A stretch of DNA of 37,736 nt from a virus. Positions within the stretch are counted from its first letter, which is position 1; every line of letters begins with the position of its first letter. Location of the stretch: positions 1 through 37,736 of the IMG/VR virus record IMGVR_UViG_3300024329_000025. One strand, written 5' to 3'. Both the position numbers and the translations under genes were made by a program. Below, in pieces: positions 24,956 through 31,880 of this stretch. The notes beneath the pieces were generated by a model, which did no database searches, was not told the origin of the DNA, and saw nothing but the letters and a program-made list of their open reading frames with translations.

Positions 24956-25805
24956 TACATTACATCACATTTTATTACACGGCAAGGACCGCGACGACAG
25001 AACAGGCATAGGCACACGTAGTATATTTGGACATCAAATGCGTTTTGATCTACGCACTACTTTCCCTGCTGTAACTACAAAGAAACTTGCATGGAAAAGT
25101 GTTGTAAGTGAGCTACTATGGATGCTAGAAGGGTCTAGTGACGAACGCAGACTTGCTGAAATACACTACGGCAAGCCTAGAGAAGAATTAGTAGGCAAAA
25201 CAACTATTTGGACTGCTAATGCTGACAACCAAGGCAAGCAACTGGGTTATGTTAATGACGATACAACAAAAGATTTAGGTCCTGTATACGGTCATCAATG
25301 GCGCAGTTGGGACGCACAACTTGGATTTGTAGATCAAATTGCAGAAGTATTAGAAAATATGTACTATAATCCAGATAGTCGTAGGCACATTGTTAGTGCA
25401 TGGAATGCTGACAGAGTAAATGTAATGGCTCTGCCTCCATGTCATACTATGTTCCAATTTCACATACAAGATGGAGAACTTAGTTGCCAACTGTATCAAC
25501 GTAGTGCTGATATGTTCTTAGGTGTACCGTTTAACATTGCTAGTTACAGTTTGCTTACACATATGTTTGCACAACTACTTGGTCTTAGAGTAGGTGACTT
25601 CATATGGACTGGTGGAGACTGCCATATCTATCAAAATCACTTTGAACAAGTACAACAGCAAATTATTAGATCTCCGTTACAAGGTCCTATACTAAAAATG
25701 CCTGAGTTCACAGACTTGGATCAGCTTGTAAAAACAAAACCTGAAGACTACAAACTTATTGGTTATACTCCAATGGATTCAATCAAGGCGCCTATGGCTG
25801 TATGA
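24939..25805 (+). CDS. thyA: Thymidylate synthase (ThyA type)
   Basis: A 288-residue Thy[20 protein letters not shown], the RRHIVSAWN arginines, catalytic Cys168 in [11 protein letters not shown] and [17 protein letters not shown] are all present. The start was set at ATG 24939 ([11 protein letters not shown]), after an AAGAGAG element. An upstream in-frame ATG at 24783 would add residues unlike ThyA inside the DHFR gene. It methylates dUMP to dTMP using methylene-tetrahydrofolate, working with the adjacent DHFR and dCMP deaminase. No intron is seen, unlike T4 td. Confidence 0.95.
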   Translation: MKQYLDTLHHILLHGKDRDDRTGIGTRSIFGHQMRFDLRTTFPAVTTKKLAWKSVVSELLWMLEGSSDERRLAEIHYGKPREELVGKTTIWTANADNQGKQLGYVNDDTTKDLGPVYGHQWRSWDAQLGFVDQIAEVLENMYYNPDSRRHIVSAWNADRVNVMALPPCHTMFQFHIQDGELSCQLYQRSADMFLGVPFNIASYSLLTHMFAQLLGLRVGDFIWTGGDCHIYQNHFEQVQQQIIRSPLQGPILKMPEFTDLDQLVKTKPEDYKLIGYTPMDSIKAPMAV

Positions 25806-26017
25806 TAGGAATAAACTGGCAACAAGATCCGCAGCGTTCTATAGAGGAAAAATATGCTTGGTTACCCGTTCGTAGTGGTTCAAACAAACGCATCTGGTTA
25901 AGCAAATATTATGTCCAACACACATATTATGACGATAACGGTAAGCCGCCTATCAAAGGACCCAGTTGGATTTACATTTATACAAAGAATGAATTTCTTC
26001 TAGAACAACTAAAATGA
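25802..26017 (+). CDS. Small conserved-looking protein, unknown
   Basis: A 71-residue protein linked by an ATGA overlap to thyA and by another to the deaminase. It is rich in Trp and Tyr ([19 protein letters not shown], then [12 protein letters not shown]) with no signal peptide, membrane segment or cysteine. The double translational coupling inside the dTMP-synthesis cluster suggests a role in or regulation of nucleotide metabolism, but no domain is recognised. Confidence 0.7.
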   Translation: MIGINWQQDPQRSIEEKYAWLPVRSGSNKRIWLSKYYVQHTYYDDNGKPPIKGPSWIYIYTKNEFLLEQLK

Positions 26018-26454
26018 AAACTAAATTTATAGATGCATATATGGATGTTGCAGAACGATTTGCACAACTAAGTTCAGCGACACGTCTACAAGTTGGTGCT
26101 ATTGTTGTTAAAGACGATCGTATTATTAGTATCGGTTATAATGGTATGCCTACTGGTTGGGATAACTGTTGTGAAGATGTAATAAGAGAAGACGAAGTAG
26201 GATTTCAAGTAACAAAAACTAAAGCTGAAGTTTTACATGCAGAAACTAATGCTATTGCTAAATTAGCAAAAAGCGGGGAGAGTGGCTTGGGTGCAACAAT
26301 GTTTGTTACACATGCTCCTTGTATAGACTGTGCCAAACTAGTCTATCAAAGCGGAATAGCCACTGTGTACTACAAAAACAAATACCGTAGTACACAGGGC
26401 TTAGAATTCCTTAATAAGTCAGGTGTTGAAGTTATTCATCACCATAAACTTTAA
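26014..26454 (+). CDS. cd: Deoxycytidylate (dCMP) deaminase
   Basis: A 146-residue zinc deaminase. Zinc ligands and proton shuttle are His75-Ala-Glu77 (VLHAET) and Pro102-Cys103-x2-Cys106 (APCIDCA). GAIVVKDDRIISIGYNGMP is typical of the ComE/dCMP deaminase family. It makes dUMP for thymidylate synthase. It lacks the N-terminal zinc-binding insert that lengthens T4 Cd (193 residues). The last 23 bases overlap the 3' end of phoH on the other strand. Confidence 0.93.
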   Translation: MKTKFIDAYMDVAERFAQLSSATRLQVGAIVVKDDRIISIGYNGMPTGWDNCCEDVIREDEVGFQVTKTKAEVLHAETNAIAKLAKSGESGLGATMFVTHAPCIDCAKLVYQSGIATVYYKNKYRSTQGLEFLNKSGVEVIHHHKL

Positions 26455-27154
26455 GAACTTCTTTTACTGCATTGTGTCTTTCAATATCTCCTTGACCAAA
26501 GTTGACTATGTCGATATGTGCTGAGTTAGATTGTACTAAACGGTCTGTAAAGTCTATTAAACCGTTATCCTTAATGCGGTCTGCTTGTGCCAAATCACCA
26601 GTTACAGCCATTTGACTTTCTTCACCTAGTCGTGTTAGAAGCATCTTCATTTGATTAGGTGTAGCGTTTTGCATTTCATCCGCTAAAATGAACGATTTTT
26701 TAAATGTTCGTCCACGCATATATGCTAAAGGCGCAATTTCAATTATACCTTCTTCGATCATACCTTCGATTTGTTTTGCATCAAAGTACTCACGTAGTAC
26801 ATCAAATATAGGTCTTGTCCAAGGCGCCATTTTTTGTTCTAACGTTCCTGGTAAGAATCCTAAATCTTCGTCCACACTTACAGCTGGACGAGTAACAATA
26901 ATCTTATCAACTGCACCCTCTTTAAAGAGCTTAACTGCGACCTGTACTGCAAGTAATGTTTTGCCCGTACCTGCAGGACCGATTCCAAAGACAATATCTT
27001 TGGTGTCATCTAACAGTTTTAATACATATGATTCTTGATTTTTGTTTCTAGGAAGTATTGATACTTCTAGTTTTTTGTGTAAAGGTTTAATATTCACTAC
27101 ATTGTCGTAGCTGTTAAAATTTTGCTTGTTAGCAGTCTTTCTTTTAGCACCCAT
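26432..27154 (-). CDS. phoH: PhoH-like P-loop ATPase
   Basis: A 240-residue PhoH core domain: Walker A GPAGTGKT (59-66), IIVTRPAVSVDEDLGFLPG, Walker B FILADEMQNA and sensor TGDLAQ. PhoH ATPases are very common in marine phages and are a phage diversity marker; a role in RNA handling or phosphate-starvation response is suspected but not settled. This is the only minus-strand gene. It has the strongest Shine-Dalgarno in the window (AAAGGAGGA at 27169-27161 on the minus strand), and its leader holds a 10-bp inverted repeat. It converges on and overlaps the dCMP deaminase gene. Confidence 0.93.
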   Translation of the reverse strand: MGAKRKTANKQNFNSYDNVVNIKPLHKKLEVSILPRNKNQESYVLKLLDDTKDIVFGIGPAGTGKTLLAVQVAVKLFKEGAVDKIIVTRPAVSVDEDLGFLPGTLEQKMAPWTRPIFDVLREYFDAKQIEGMIEEGIIEIAPLAYMRGRTFKKSFILADEMQNATPNQMKMLLTRLGEESQMAVTGDLAQADRIKDNGLIDFTDRLVQSNSAHIDIVNFGQGDIERHNAVKEVLKVYGDE

Positions 27155-27179
27155 TAAGTGTCCTCCTTTGGGTTGGTAG

Positions 27180-27221
27180 TTTGTAAGGACGTAATCTGCA
27201 AGGCAAATTATTCCTTACAAA
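27180..27221 (-). promoter_or_regulatory. Inverted repeat in the phoH leader/promoter
   Basis: TTTGTAAGGA (27180-27189) and TCCTTACAAA (27212-27221) are perfect 10-bp arms separated by 22 bases. On the minus strand this lies 26-67 bases before the phoH start. It could be an operator for a dimeric repressor or an RNA hairpin. The inner TCCTT could also pair with the AAGGA of the phoH Shine-Dalgarno, giving two mutually exclusive folds. No T run follows, so it is not a terminator. Confidence 0.55.
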
Positions 27222-27274
27222 AGTATTTAGTGTAATTACCTCGTGGAAAAAATAGTAGTTAACGATTAAACTCC

Positions 27275-27282
27275 GATAAATA
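27275..27282 (+). promoter_or_regulatory. T4-like late promoter octamer (GATAAATA)
   Basis: CCGATAAATA in the phoH divergent region, 26 bases before the ATG at 27309. This is the first + strand promoter after the minus-strand phoH gene, so it likely drives the rightward genes that follow. Confidence 0.7.
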
Positions 27283-27308
27283 AGTATAGCAAAGAATGGA
27301 TTATTAAT

Positions 27309-27836
27309 ATGCGTGATGTACTAGATATTATCAAAAATATAGAATCAATATACGATTCAAACACAGCATTTAACGTGCTTAAAGACTTCGAACGAGTCCT
27401 CGACGAATTAGACATTTATGTCTACAAAAATTGGAGTGACGGAGAAGTTGTTGAAGGTCCAAAAATTGATAGACATTGGGTTACATGTTCTTTTATGTGG
27501 GACGAAGATAACATGCCTGATCCAGATGGTGGAAAAAGACTACTAGATTACGACTGCAAAGTAAAATATGAAAAAACAAGTCTTGTAGAACCGCGCAAAA
27601 TTGAAAAGCCAGATGACATTCGTCCTGGAACCAAAAAAGGAAAACTAGATAGACGACCTATCTGGATAGTTGAAATTCAAATGCCAAAGAAATTAATAGC
27701 AGATATCTATACAGGCTATATTGAAGATGCATTTATTGACCCTACTAATACACCTGAACCAACTCCTGAGCCACAAGCAGCTGAATCTGCAGCTGAAGCT
27801 GGAACCGAAGCTGAAACTAATATGGAACAAGCATAA
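27309..27836 (+). CDS. Conserved T4-like marine phage protein, unknown
   Basis: A 175-residue protein. The body contains LDELDIYVYKNW, EVVEGPKIDRHWVTCSFMW, PDPDGGKRLLDYDCKVKYEK and WIVEIQMPKKLIADI. I recognise this pattern as conserved among marine T4-like phages, but without a function. The last 30 residues are a Pro/Glu/Ala-rich disordered acidic tail. Two cysteines occur in the body. It has its own late promoter and overlaps the next gene (TAATG), so the two probably act together, possibly in virion assembly. Confidence 0.7.
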   Translation: MRDVLDIIKNIESIYDSNTAFNVLKDFERVLDELDIYVYKNWSDGEVVEGPKIDRHWVTCSFMWDEDNMPDPDGGKRLLDYDCKVKYEKTSLVEPRKIEKPDDIRPGTKKGKLDRRPIWIVEIQMPKKLIADIYTGYIEDAFIDPTNTPEPTPEPQAAESAAEAGTEAETNMEQA

Positions 27837-28567
27837 TGGGACTGAAAAGAGAAGATTTAAAAGATACAATTGATCATGTAATTGAAATTGACAGTTTCAA
27901 AAGTAAAATGGGTTCTGATAAAGATATTGTAACTATAGCATTTAGTACAACTTCTAAAGAAAGCGCAGATGATTTAGCTGGATTTATTGAAAGAGGCTAC
28001 GAATCTGTATTAGATGCCGATGCTACATCTGGTGAACTTTCCGACGGTTCATACAAAGTGTTTGTAGAAATTGAACGCAGTGACGATATAGGTGAACAAA
28101 TTATGGAACTTGCCAGTGGCGTAGTAAACTTAGTTGGTAAAGATGACTTTAGATTTCGTTACCATAAAGAATTCCGTAGTCAGCCACTAACATTAGAAGA
28201 ACTATCAGTAATCCCAACAGATCCAGACTTATATGGCGTAGATAGTGAAATACTTAACGACATGTCAGAGTCAATGAATAACTACACAAACTTTTTTAGT
28301 AAAAGTATGGTAGAAAATGTAAACATGTTTGGCAACATGATTACTATTAAAAAAACATATGCAGACCCAATAGCATTTACATTTGTAGACTTTGGGCCAA
28401 CTGAAAAAACTATTAACAATATCAAAGAAAGTTTTAATCCAAACGACTTCGCAGAAATCATTTTCTTAACTAAGTACTTAGGTGACTATAATATCACCAA
28501 ATATGGTAGTAAGTTAGCTTTTGATAACAACGGGCAAACATTAGTACTAGAAAGAATAATGTTGTAA
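27836..28567 (+). CDS. Conserved phage protein, probably structural or assembly-related
   Basis: A 243-residue soluble protein joined to the preceding gene by a TAATG overlap. The N-terminal half is alpha/beta (KDIVTIAFSTTSKESADDLA, then SYKVFVEIERSDDI). The middle contains FRFRYHKEFRSQPL and a helical NNYTNFFSKSM segment; the C-terminus has ITIKKTYADPIAFTF. There are no catalytic motifs, signal peptide or membrane segment. Pairing with the preceding gene and a late promoter suggest a virion or assembly factor; no family assignment can be made. Confidence 0.65.
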   Translation: MGLKREDLKDTIDHVIEIDSFKSKMGSDKDIVTIAFSTTSKESADDLAGFIERGYESVLDADATSGELSDGSYKVFVEIERSDDIGEQIMELASGVVNLVGKDDFRFRYHKEFRSQPLTLEELSVIPTDPDLYGVDSEILNDMSESMNNYTNFFSKSMVENVNMFGNMITIKKTYADPIAFTFVDFGPTEKTINNIKESFNPNDFAEIIFLTKYLGDYNITKYGSKLAFDNNGQTLVLERIML

Positions 28568-28578
28568 AGGATAAAAAC

Positions 28579-29433
28579 ATGTTGACAGCAGGACAATTTG
28601 CGGATTTATTTCCAAATTGCAAAGATCCAGAGGGATGGGTAGATGCAATGAACGAAGTGTTTCCAAAATATGAAATTAATACCAACCGTAGAGTAGCAGC
28701 ATTCATTGCACAATGCGGACACGAATCCGGAGGCTGGCGGACGTTTAGTGAAAATCTAAACTATAGTGCTAAAGCACTTGATGCAGTTTTTGGTAAATAC
28801 TTTGTTAGAGCAGGAAGAAATGCAGAAGATTACGCTAGAAAACCCGAAAAGATTGCAAATGTGGTGTACGCTGATCGTATGGACAATGGTGCTACAGCAT
28901 CTGGTGATGGGTGGCGTTATCGCGGCCGTGGTCCTATTCAATTAACTGGTAAGGCAAATTATTCAAAATTTGCAGCTGACATGGATGTCGATGTAGTTAA
29001 TAATCCAGATACAGTATCAGAAGACAAAGAAGTAGCACTTATGAGTGCTATTTGGTACTGGAATTCAAATAACTTAAACCGTTACGCAGATAGTGGGGAT
29101 ATTAAAACTCTTACTAAGCGTATCAACGGTGGTTACATCGGACTTGAAGATCGTATTCATCATTGGGAAATGGCACTAGAAGCACTAGGTGAAGATGTAG
29201 AAACACATCACGGTGAAGACGAAGATGACAGTTTTGACTTAGACGATATAGGAGTGTTGCGTAAAGGTGCTCGCGGTGAAGGTGTTAAGATGATGCAGGA
29301 AGCATTAGGCATTGGAGCAGACGGTATCTTCGGCGGCGGAACAGAAACTAAACTTAAAGAATGGCAAGCAGCTAACGGTTTAGATGCTGATGGTATTGCA
29401 GGTCCTTCTACATTAGGTAAATTACTAGGATAA
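28579..29433 (+). CDS. Endolysin: GH19-type glycosidase with peptidoglycan-binding domain
   Basis: A 284-residue lysin. Residues about 1-205 are a glycoside hydrolase 19 (chitinase/lysozyme-like) domain: AAFIAQCGHESGGW with catalytic Glu49, SENLNYS with the second acid Glu58, and YRGRGPIQLTGKANYSKF. After an acidic linker (about 208-224) comes a peptidoglycan-binding domain (LRKGARGEGVKMMQEALG, then LKEWQAANGLDADGIAGP). It cuts the murein glycan at the end of infection. The binding domain is C-terminal. There is no signal peptide, so a holin is needed; spanins and small membrane proteins follow immediately. Confidence 0.92.
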   Translation: MLTAGQFADLFPNCKDPEGWVDAMNEVFPKYEINTNRRVAAFIAQCGHESGGWRTFSENLNYSAKALDAVFGKYFVRAGRNAEDYARKPEKIANVVYADRMDNGATASGDGWRYRGRGPIQLTGKANYSKFAADMDVDVVNNPDTVSEDKEVALMSAIWYWNSNNLNRYADSGDIKTLTKRINGGYIGLEDRIHHWEMALEALGEDVETHHGEDEDDSFDLDDIGVLRKGARGEGVKMMQEALGIGADGIFGGGTETKLKEWQAANGLDADGIAGPSTLGKLLG

Positions 29434-29457
29434 CAGAGCTGAGGCTCGGAGAAATAT

Positions 29458-29934
29458 ATGGCAAAAATTATGATTGTAATTATTTTAACAATGAGCGGAA
29501 TAGGTTATTGGTACTATACTGACACTCAGAATACCATTGCTGTTCTTACAGAGAACAATGCAAAAATGAGCCTAGCAGTTGCAACTAACGAAGAAACAAT
29601 AAAAACAATGGCGGCGGATTTTGCTGCCGCCAATGAAGAACTCAAAAAAACTAATGCAGAATTTGCAGCTATTAGAAAGCAAAATAATGTATTATCAGAC
29701 AAACTTGCTAAACATGATTTAGAATTGTTAGCAGCAAACAGACCAGATTCAATAGAACGCCTTATCAATAGGGGATCAGTAAATGCCGCAAGGTGTTTTG
29801 AACTGCTTTCTGGGGCAACACTGACGGAGAAAGAGAAAAATGCAAAGAATGAAAAGGCCTTTAACAATGAGTGTCCTTGGCTTTATGACACTTATAAGTC
29901 TCGCGGCATGCTCAACAGCACCACAGAGAATTGA
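29458..29934 (+). CDS. Rz: Rz-like inner-membrane spanin (i-spanin)
   Basis: A 158-residue type II membrane protein: one N-terminal segment (about 4-20, IMIVIILTMSGIGYWYY), then a long periplasmic coiled coil (about 30-95). LLAANRPDSIERLINRGS, typical of Rz-type spanins, is followed by a cysteine region. It spans the periplasm with its lipoprotein partner and fuses inner and outer membranes after murein is cut. The partner gene starts 95 bases before this one ends in another frame, the classical Rz/Rz1 overlap. It follows the endolysin directly. Confidence 0.8.
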   Translation: MAKIMIVIILTMSGIGYWYYTDTQNTIAVLTENNAKMSLAVATNEETIKTMAADFAAANEELKKTNAEFAAIRKQNNVLSDKLAKHDLELLAANRPDSIERLINRGSVNAARCFELLSGATLTEKEKNAKNEKAFNNECPWLYDTYKSRGMLNSTTEN

Positions 29935-30319
29935 AGTAACAAGTAAACCTATTCAAAAACCTGAACTCATACTTCCAGGTGTTGATCAAGTTACAATGCG
30001 TAAAATTGAATGGATTATAATTACAGAAGAAAATATGGAAGAAGAAATTGCTAAGTGGACTGCTGGCGGCAAACCGTTAGCAGTATTTGCAATTACTGCA
30101 CAAGGGTATGAAAACCTCGGGCAAAATTTTAGTGATGTACGAGCATTAGTACAGCAACAACAGCAAATAATTCTTGCATACGAAAATTACTATAAAGCTG
30201 CAAATACCGCATTAGATGATGCAGAAATATCAAGACAACAAGAAGAAACAAAAGACGCAGTTGAAGCAGCACAACGCAATACTTCATTAGTTGATAAGCT
30301 CAACCCATTTAACGACTAA
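29840..30319 (+). CDS. Rz1: Rz1-like outer-membrane lipoprotein spanin (o-spanin)
   Basis: A 159-residue lipoprotein with signal peptide and lipobox Leu21-Ala-Ala-Cys24; the mature form begins at Cys24 and has about 136 residues. This is long for an o-spanin. The mature chain has a Pro-containing start (KPIQKPELILPGV) and a long helical, Gln-rich segment (VRALVQQQQQIILAYENYY). ATG 29840 was chosen for its GGAGA Shine-Dalgarno and because it precedes the signal peptide. The first 95 bases overlap the i-spanin gene out of frame. The pair would mediate outer-membrane disruption. Confidence 0.8.
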   Translation: MQRMKRPLTMSVLGFMTLISLAACSTAPQRIEVTSKPIQKPELILPGVDQVTMRKIEWIIITEENMEEEIAKWTAGGKPLAVFAITAQGYENLGQNFSDVRALVQQQQQIILAYENYYKAANTALDDAEISRQQEETKDAVEAAQRNTSLVDKLNPFND

Positions 30320-30324
30320 TTTAC

Positions 30325-30332
30325 GATAAATA
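30325..30332 (+). promoter_or_regulatory. T4-like late promoter octamer (GATAAATA)
   Basis: ACGATAAATATAG in the 32-base gap after the o-spanin gene, 19 bases before the ATG at 30352. A TAGGAG Shine-Dalgarno (30339-30344) follows. It would drive the two small membrane proteins of the lysis region. Confidence 0.7.
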
Positions 30333-30351
30333 TAGTTGTAGGAGAATACAC

Positions 30352-30636
30352 ATGCAACTTATAGATAGTATGTTAAGTGACACACTGTGGATCTATACAA
30401 GTATTATAGGAGCACTTTTAGGCGCGGCTTTTCTGGCGTATTTTAGGAATACAAGGGCAGGACTTTGGTGTTATGCAAAGTTCGATACGTTTTTAGATTG
30501 GCTAGTTGAACGTTGGGGGCTTACTTGGTTTGAACAGCCAATAGATGCGTGGCGCAAAAAGTATCCTTATGTAACAAAGAAAATAGACGAGTTAGAGGCT
30601 CGCATAGCAGAACTAGAGGGAAAGTCAAATGAGTGA
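30352..30636 (+). CDS. Small membrane protein, possible holin-associated
   Basis: A 94-residue protein with one hydrophobic segment near residues 12-31 (LWIYTSIIGALLGAAFLAYF). A Trp-rich amphipathic region (LDWLVERWGLTWFEQPIDAW) follows, then a charged C-terminal coil (KIDELEARIAELEGKSNE). It overlaps the next membrane protein gene by 8 bases. The position right after endolysin and spanins makes a holin, antiholin or pinholin role plausible, but no family signature is visible. Confidence 0.6.
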   Translation: MQLIDSMLSDTLWIYTSIIGALLGAAFLAYFRNTRAGLWCYAKFDTFLDWLVERWGLTWFEQPIDAWRKKYPYVTKKIDELEARIAELEGKSNE

Positions 30637-30958
30637 AGAAGAAATCAAAAAGACAGGGCATCATCCAGCAGATACAAACGGAGACGGTAAAGTATCTGAT
30701 GAAGAACATGCAATGTACATGGAGTTTAAACGTAAAGAATTAGAAGATGCAGATGCAATGCGTGATGCACAACGTAATATGGCGTGGTTTGCATTATTTG
30801 GTATGTTACTATACCCATTTGCTGTAGTATTAGCAGTTCTGGTAGGACTAGATCAGGCATCAAAAATATTAGGTGACATGGCAGCAACATACTTTGTTTC
30901 TGTTGCAGCAATCGTAGCTGCGTTCTTTGGTGGTCAAGCGTTTGGTAAAAATAAGTAA
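30629..30958 (+). CDS. EF-hand-containing two-pass membrane protein, candidate holin
   Basis: A 109-residue protein with a canonical 12-residue EF-hand loop near its N-terminus: Asp15, Asn17, Asp19, Gly20, Val22 and Glu26 in DTNGDGKVSDEE. A charged helix follows, then two hydrophobic segments (about 50-73, MAWFALFGMLLYPFAVVLAV; about 87-105, YFVSVAAIVAAFFGGQAFG). I recall similar small proteins with HPADTNGDG near the N-terminus in marine phages. The place at the end of the lysis cassette and the topology suit a holin. Calcium binding and a holin role are both inferred. Confidence 0.7.
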   Translation: MSEEEIKKTGHHPADTNGDGKVSDEEHAMYMEFKRKELEDADAMRDAQRNMAWFALFGMLLYPFAVVLAVLVGLDQASKILGDMAATYFVSVAAIVAAFFGGQAFGKNK

Positions 30959-30963
30959 TCACT

Positions 30964-30998
30964 ACTAACTTAATATAATAGTTCATACGATAAGTAGT
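30964..30998 (+). promoter_or_regulatory. Candidate promoter and bulged hairpin before dnaJ
   Basis: A perfect TATAAT lies at 30974-30979, but no good -35 hexamer lies 15-19 bases upstream. ACTTA (30968-30972) pairs with TAAGT (30991-30995), and ACT (30964-30966) pairs with AGT (30996-30998) around one bulged base. GATAAGTA (30989-30996), a one-base variant of the late octamer, ends 5 bases before the dnaJ ATG. No Shine-Dalgarno is visible. Confidence 0.4.
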
Positions 30999-31001
30999 TG
31001 T

Positions 31002-31877
31002 ATGGACTATTATTCTATTTTAGGTGTTCAAAAGAACGCTTCCGACAAAGATTTAAAGAGCGCATACAAAAAAGCAAGTATGCAGCACCACCCCGATCGA
31101 GGCGGTGACGAAGCCAAATTCAAACAAATCAACGAAGCATACAGTACACTAAAAGATCCACAAAAGCGAGGCATGTACGACCATCAACAAAACGGTGGTG
31201 GTCAAGCATTTAATTTTAATGCAGGCGGATTTGAAGAAGCAATGCGTCAAGCAAATGCGCAATATGGAGGCGGGAATCCTTTTGCAGGCTCACCATTTCA
31301 AGACATCTTTAGAAATCAACAACACCCGCATCAAAGTAGAACTCCGAGAAATCGTGATATAACACTCGAAGCTAAAATCGAATTAGGTGACGTATTAACT
31401 GGTAAAAATTTAATCATACAGTATACGTTGTCAAATAGACATTTAGAAACTGTTAATGTAGATGTGCCGCCAGGGGCAAGAGAAGGTGATACAATAAAAT
31501 ATCAAGGTCTAGGAGATAACGGAGATCCCCGTTTTCCAAGAGGTGATTTACATATAAAGATACGTATACACAAACACCGTAGTTGGGCAAGGGATGGTGA
31601 CAATTTAATTGCTAAAATGGGTACGAATTTGTTTGACTTTTTAACAGGAGGTGTTATAATAGTTAAAACATTAGATAATAAGGAGATAAAAGTAAATATA
31701 CCACAGGGAACACATCCGGGTCAAGTGTTTAATATCCCCGGTTACGGAATTCCTAATTTACGTACAGGCAAACGTGGAAACGTTTATATTACTGTTAATG
31801 CAAACGTTCCAAAAATAACAGACACAAATCTTTTAAATAAGATAACACAATTAAAAAATGAACTTAAGGATTTATAG
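31002..31877 (+). CDS. dnaJ: DnaJ/Hsp40-like co-chaperone (no zinc finger)
   Basis: A 291-residue type II Hsp40, similar in layout to CbpA. The J domain covers residues 1-62 with the His30-Pro31-Asp32 motif that stimulates DnaK. A Gly/Phe-rich linker lies at about 64-105. The C-terminal substrate-binding region contains VDVPPGAREGDTIKYQGLGD, GDLHIKIRIHKH and VNIPQGTHPGQVFNIPGYG. The four CxxCxGxG zinc motifs of DnaJ are absent. It probably recruits host DnaK to phage proteins. The clpA-like gene starts three bases after its stop, suggesting a proteostasis operon. Confidence 0.92.
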   Translation: MDYYSILGVQKNASDKDLKSAYKKASMQHHPDRGGDEAKFKQINEAYSTLKDPQKRGMYDHQQNGGGQAFNFNAGGFEEAMRQANAQYGGGNPFAGSPFQDIFRNQQHPHQSRTPRNRDITLEAKIELGDVLTGKNLIIQYTLSNRHLETVNVDVPPGAREGDTIKYQGLGDNGDPRFPRGDLHIKIRIHKHRSWARDGDNLIAKMGTNLFDFLTGGVIIVKTLDNKEIKVNIPQGTHPGQVFNIPGYGIPNLRTGKRGNVYITVNANVPKITDTNLLNKITQLKNELKDL

Positions 31878-31880
31878 AGC

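Larger units (their letters stand above)
27155..27308. other. Divergent intergenic region between phoH and the 175-residue gene
   Basis: At 154 bases this is the longest gene-free stretch. It contains the phoH Shine-Dalgarno and inverted repeat near its left end and the late octamer for the rightward gene at 27275-27282. I found no tRNA or small frame in it. Confidence 0.7.

Noticed and set aside
27155-27308. tRNA or small RNA in the longest intergenic stretch
   Set aside because: No cloverleaf arms, GTTCRA T-loop or CCA end could be found on either strand.
29434-29457. Short GAGC/GCTC hairpin before the i-spanin gene
   Set aside because: A four-base stem is too small to distinguish from chance.
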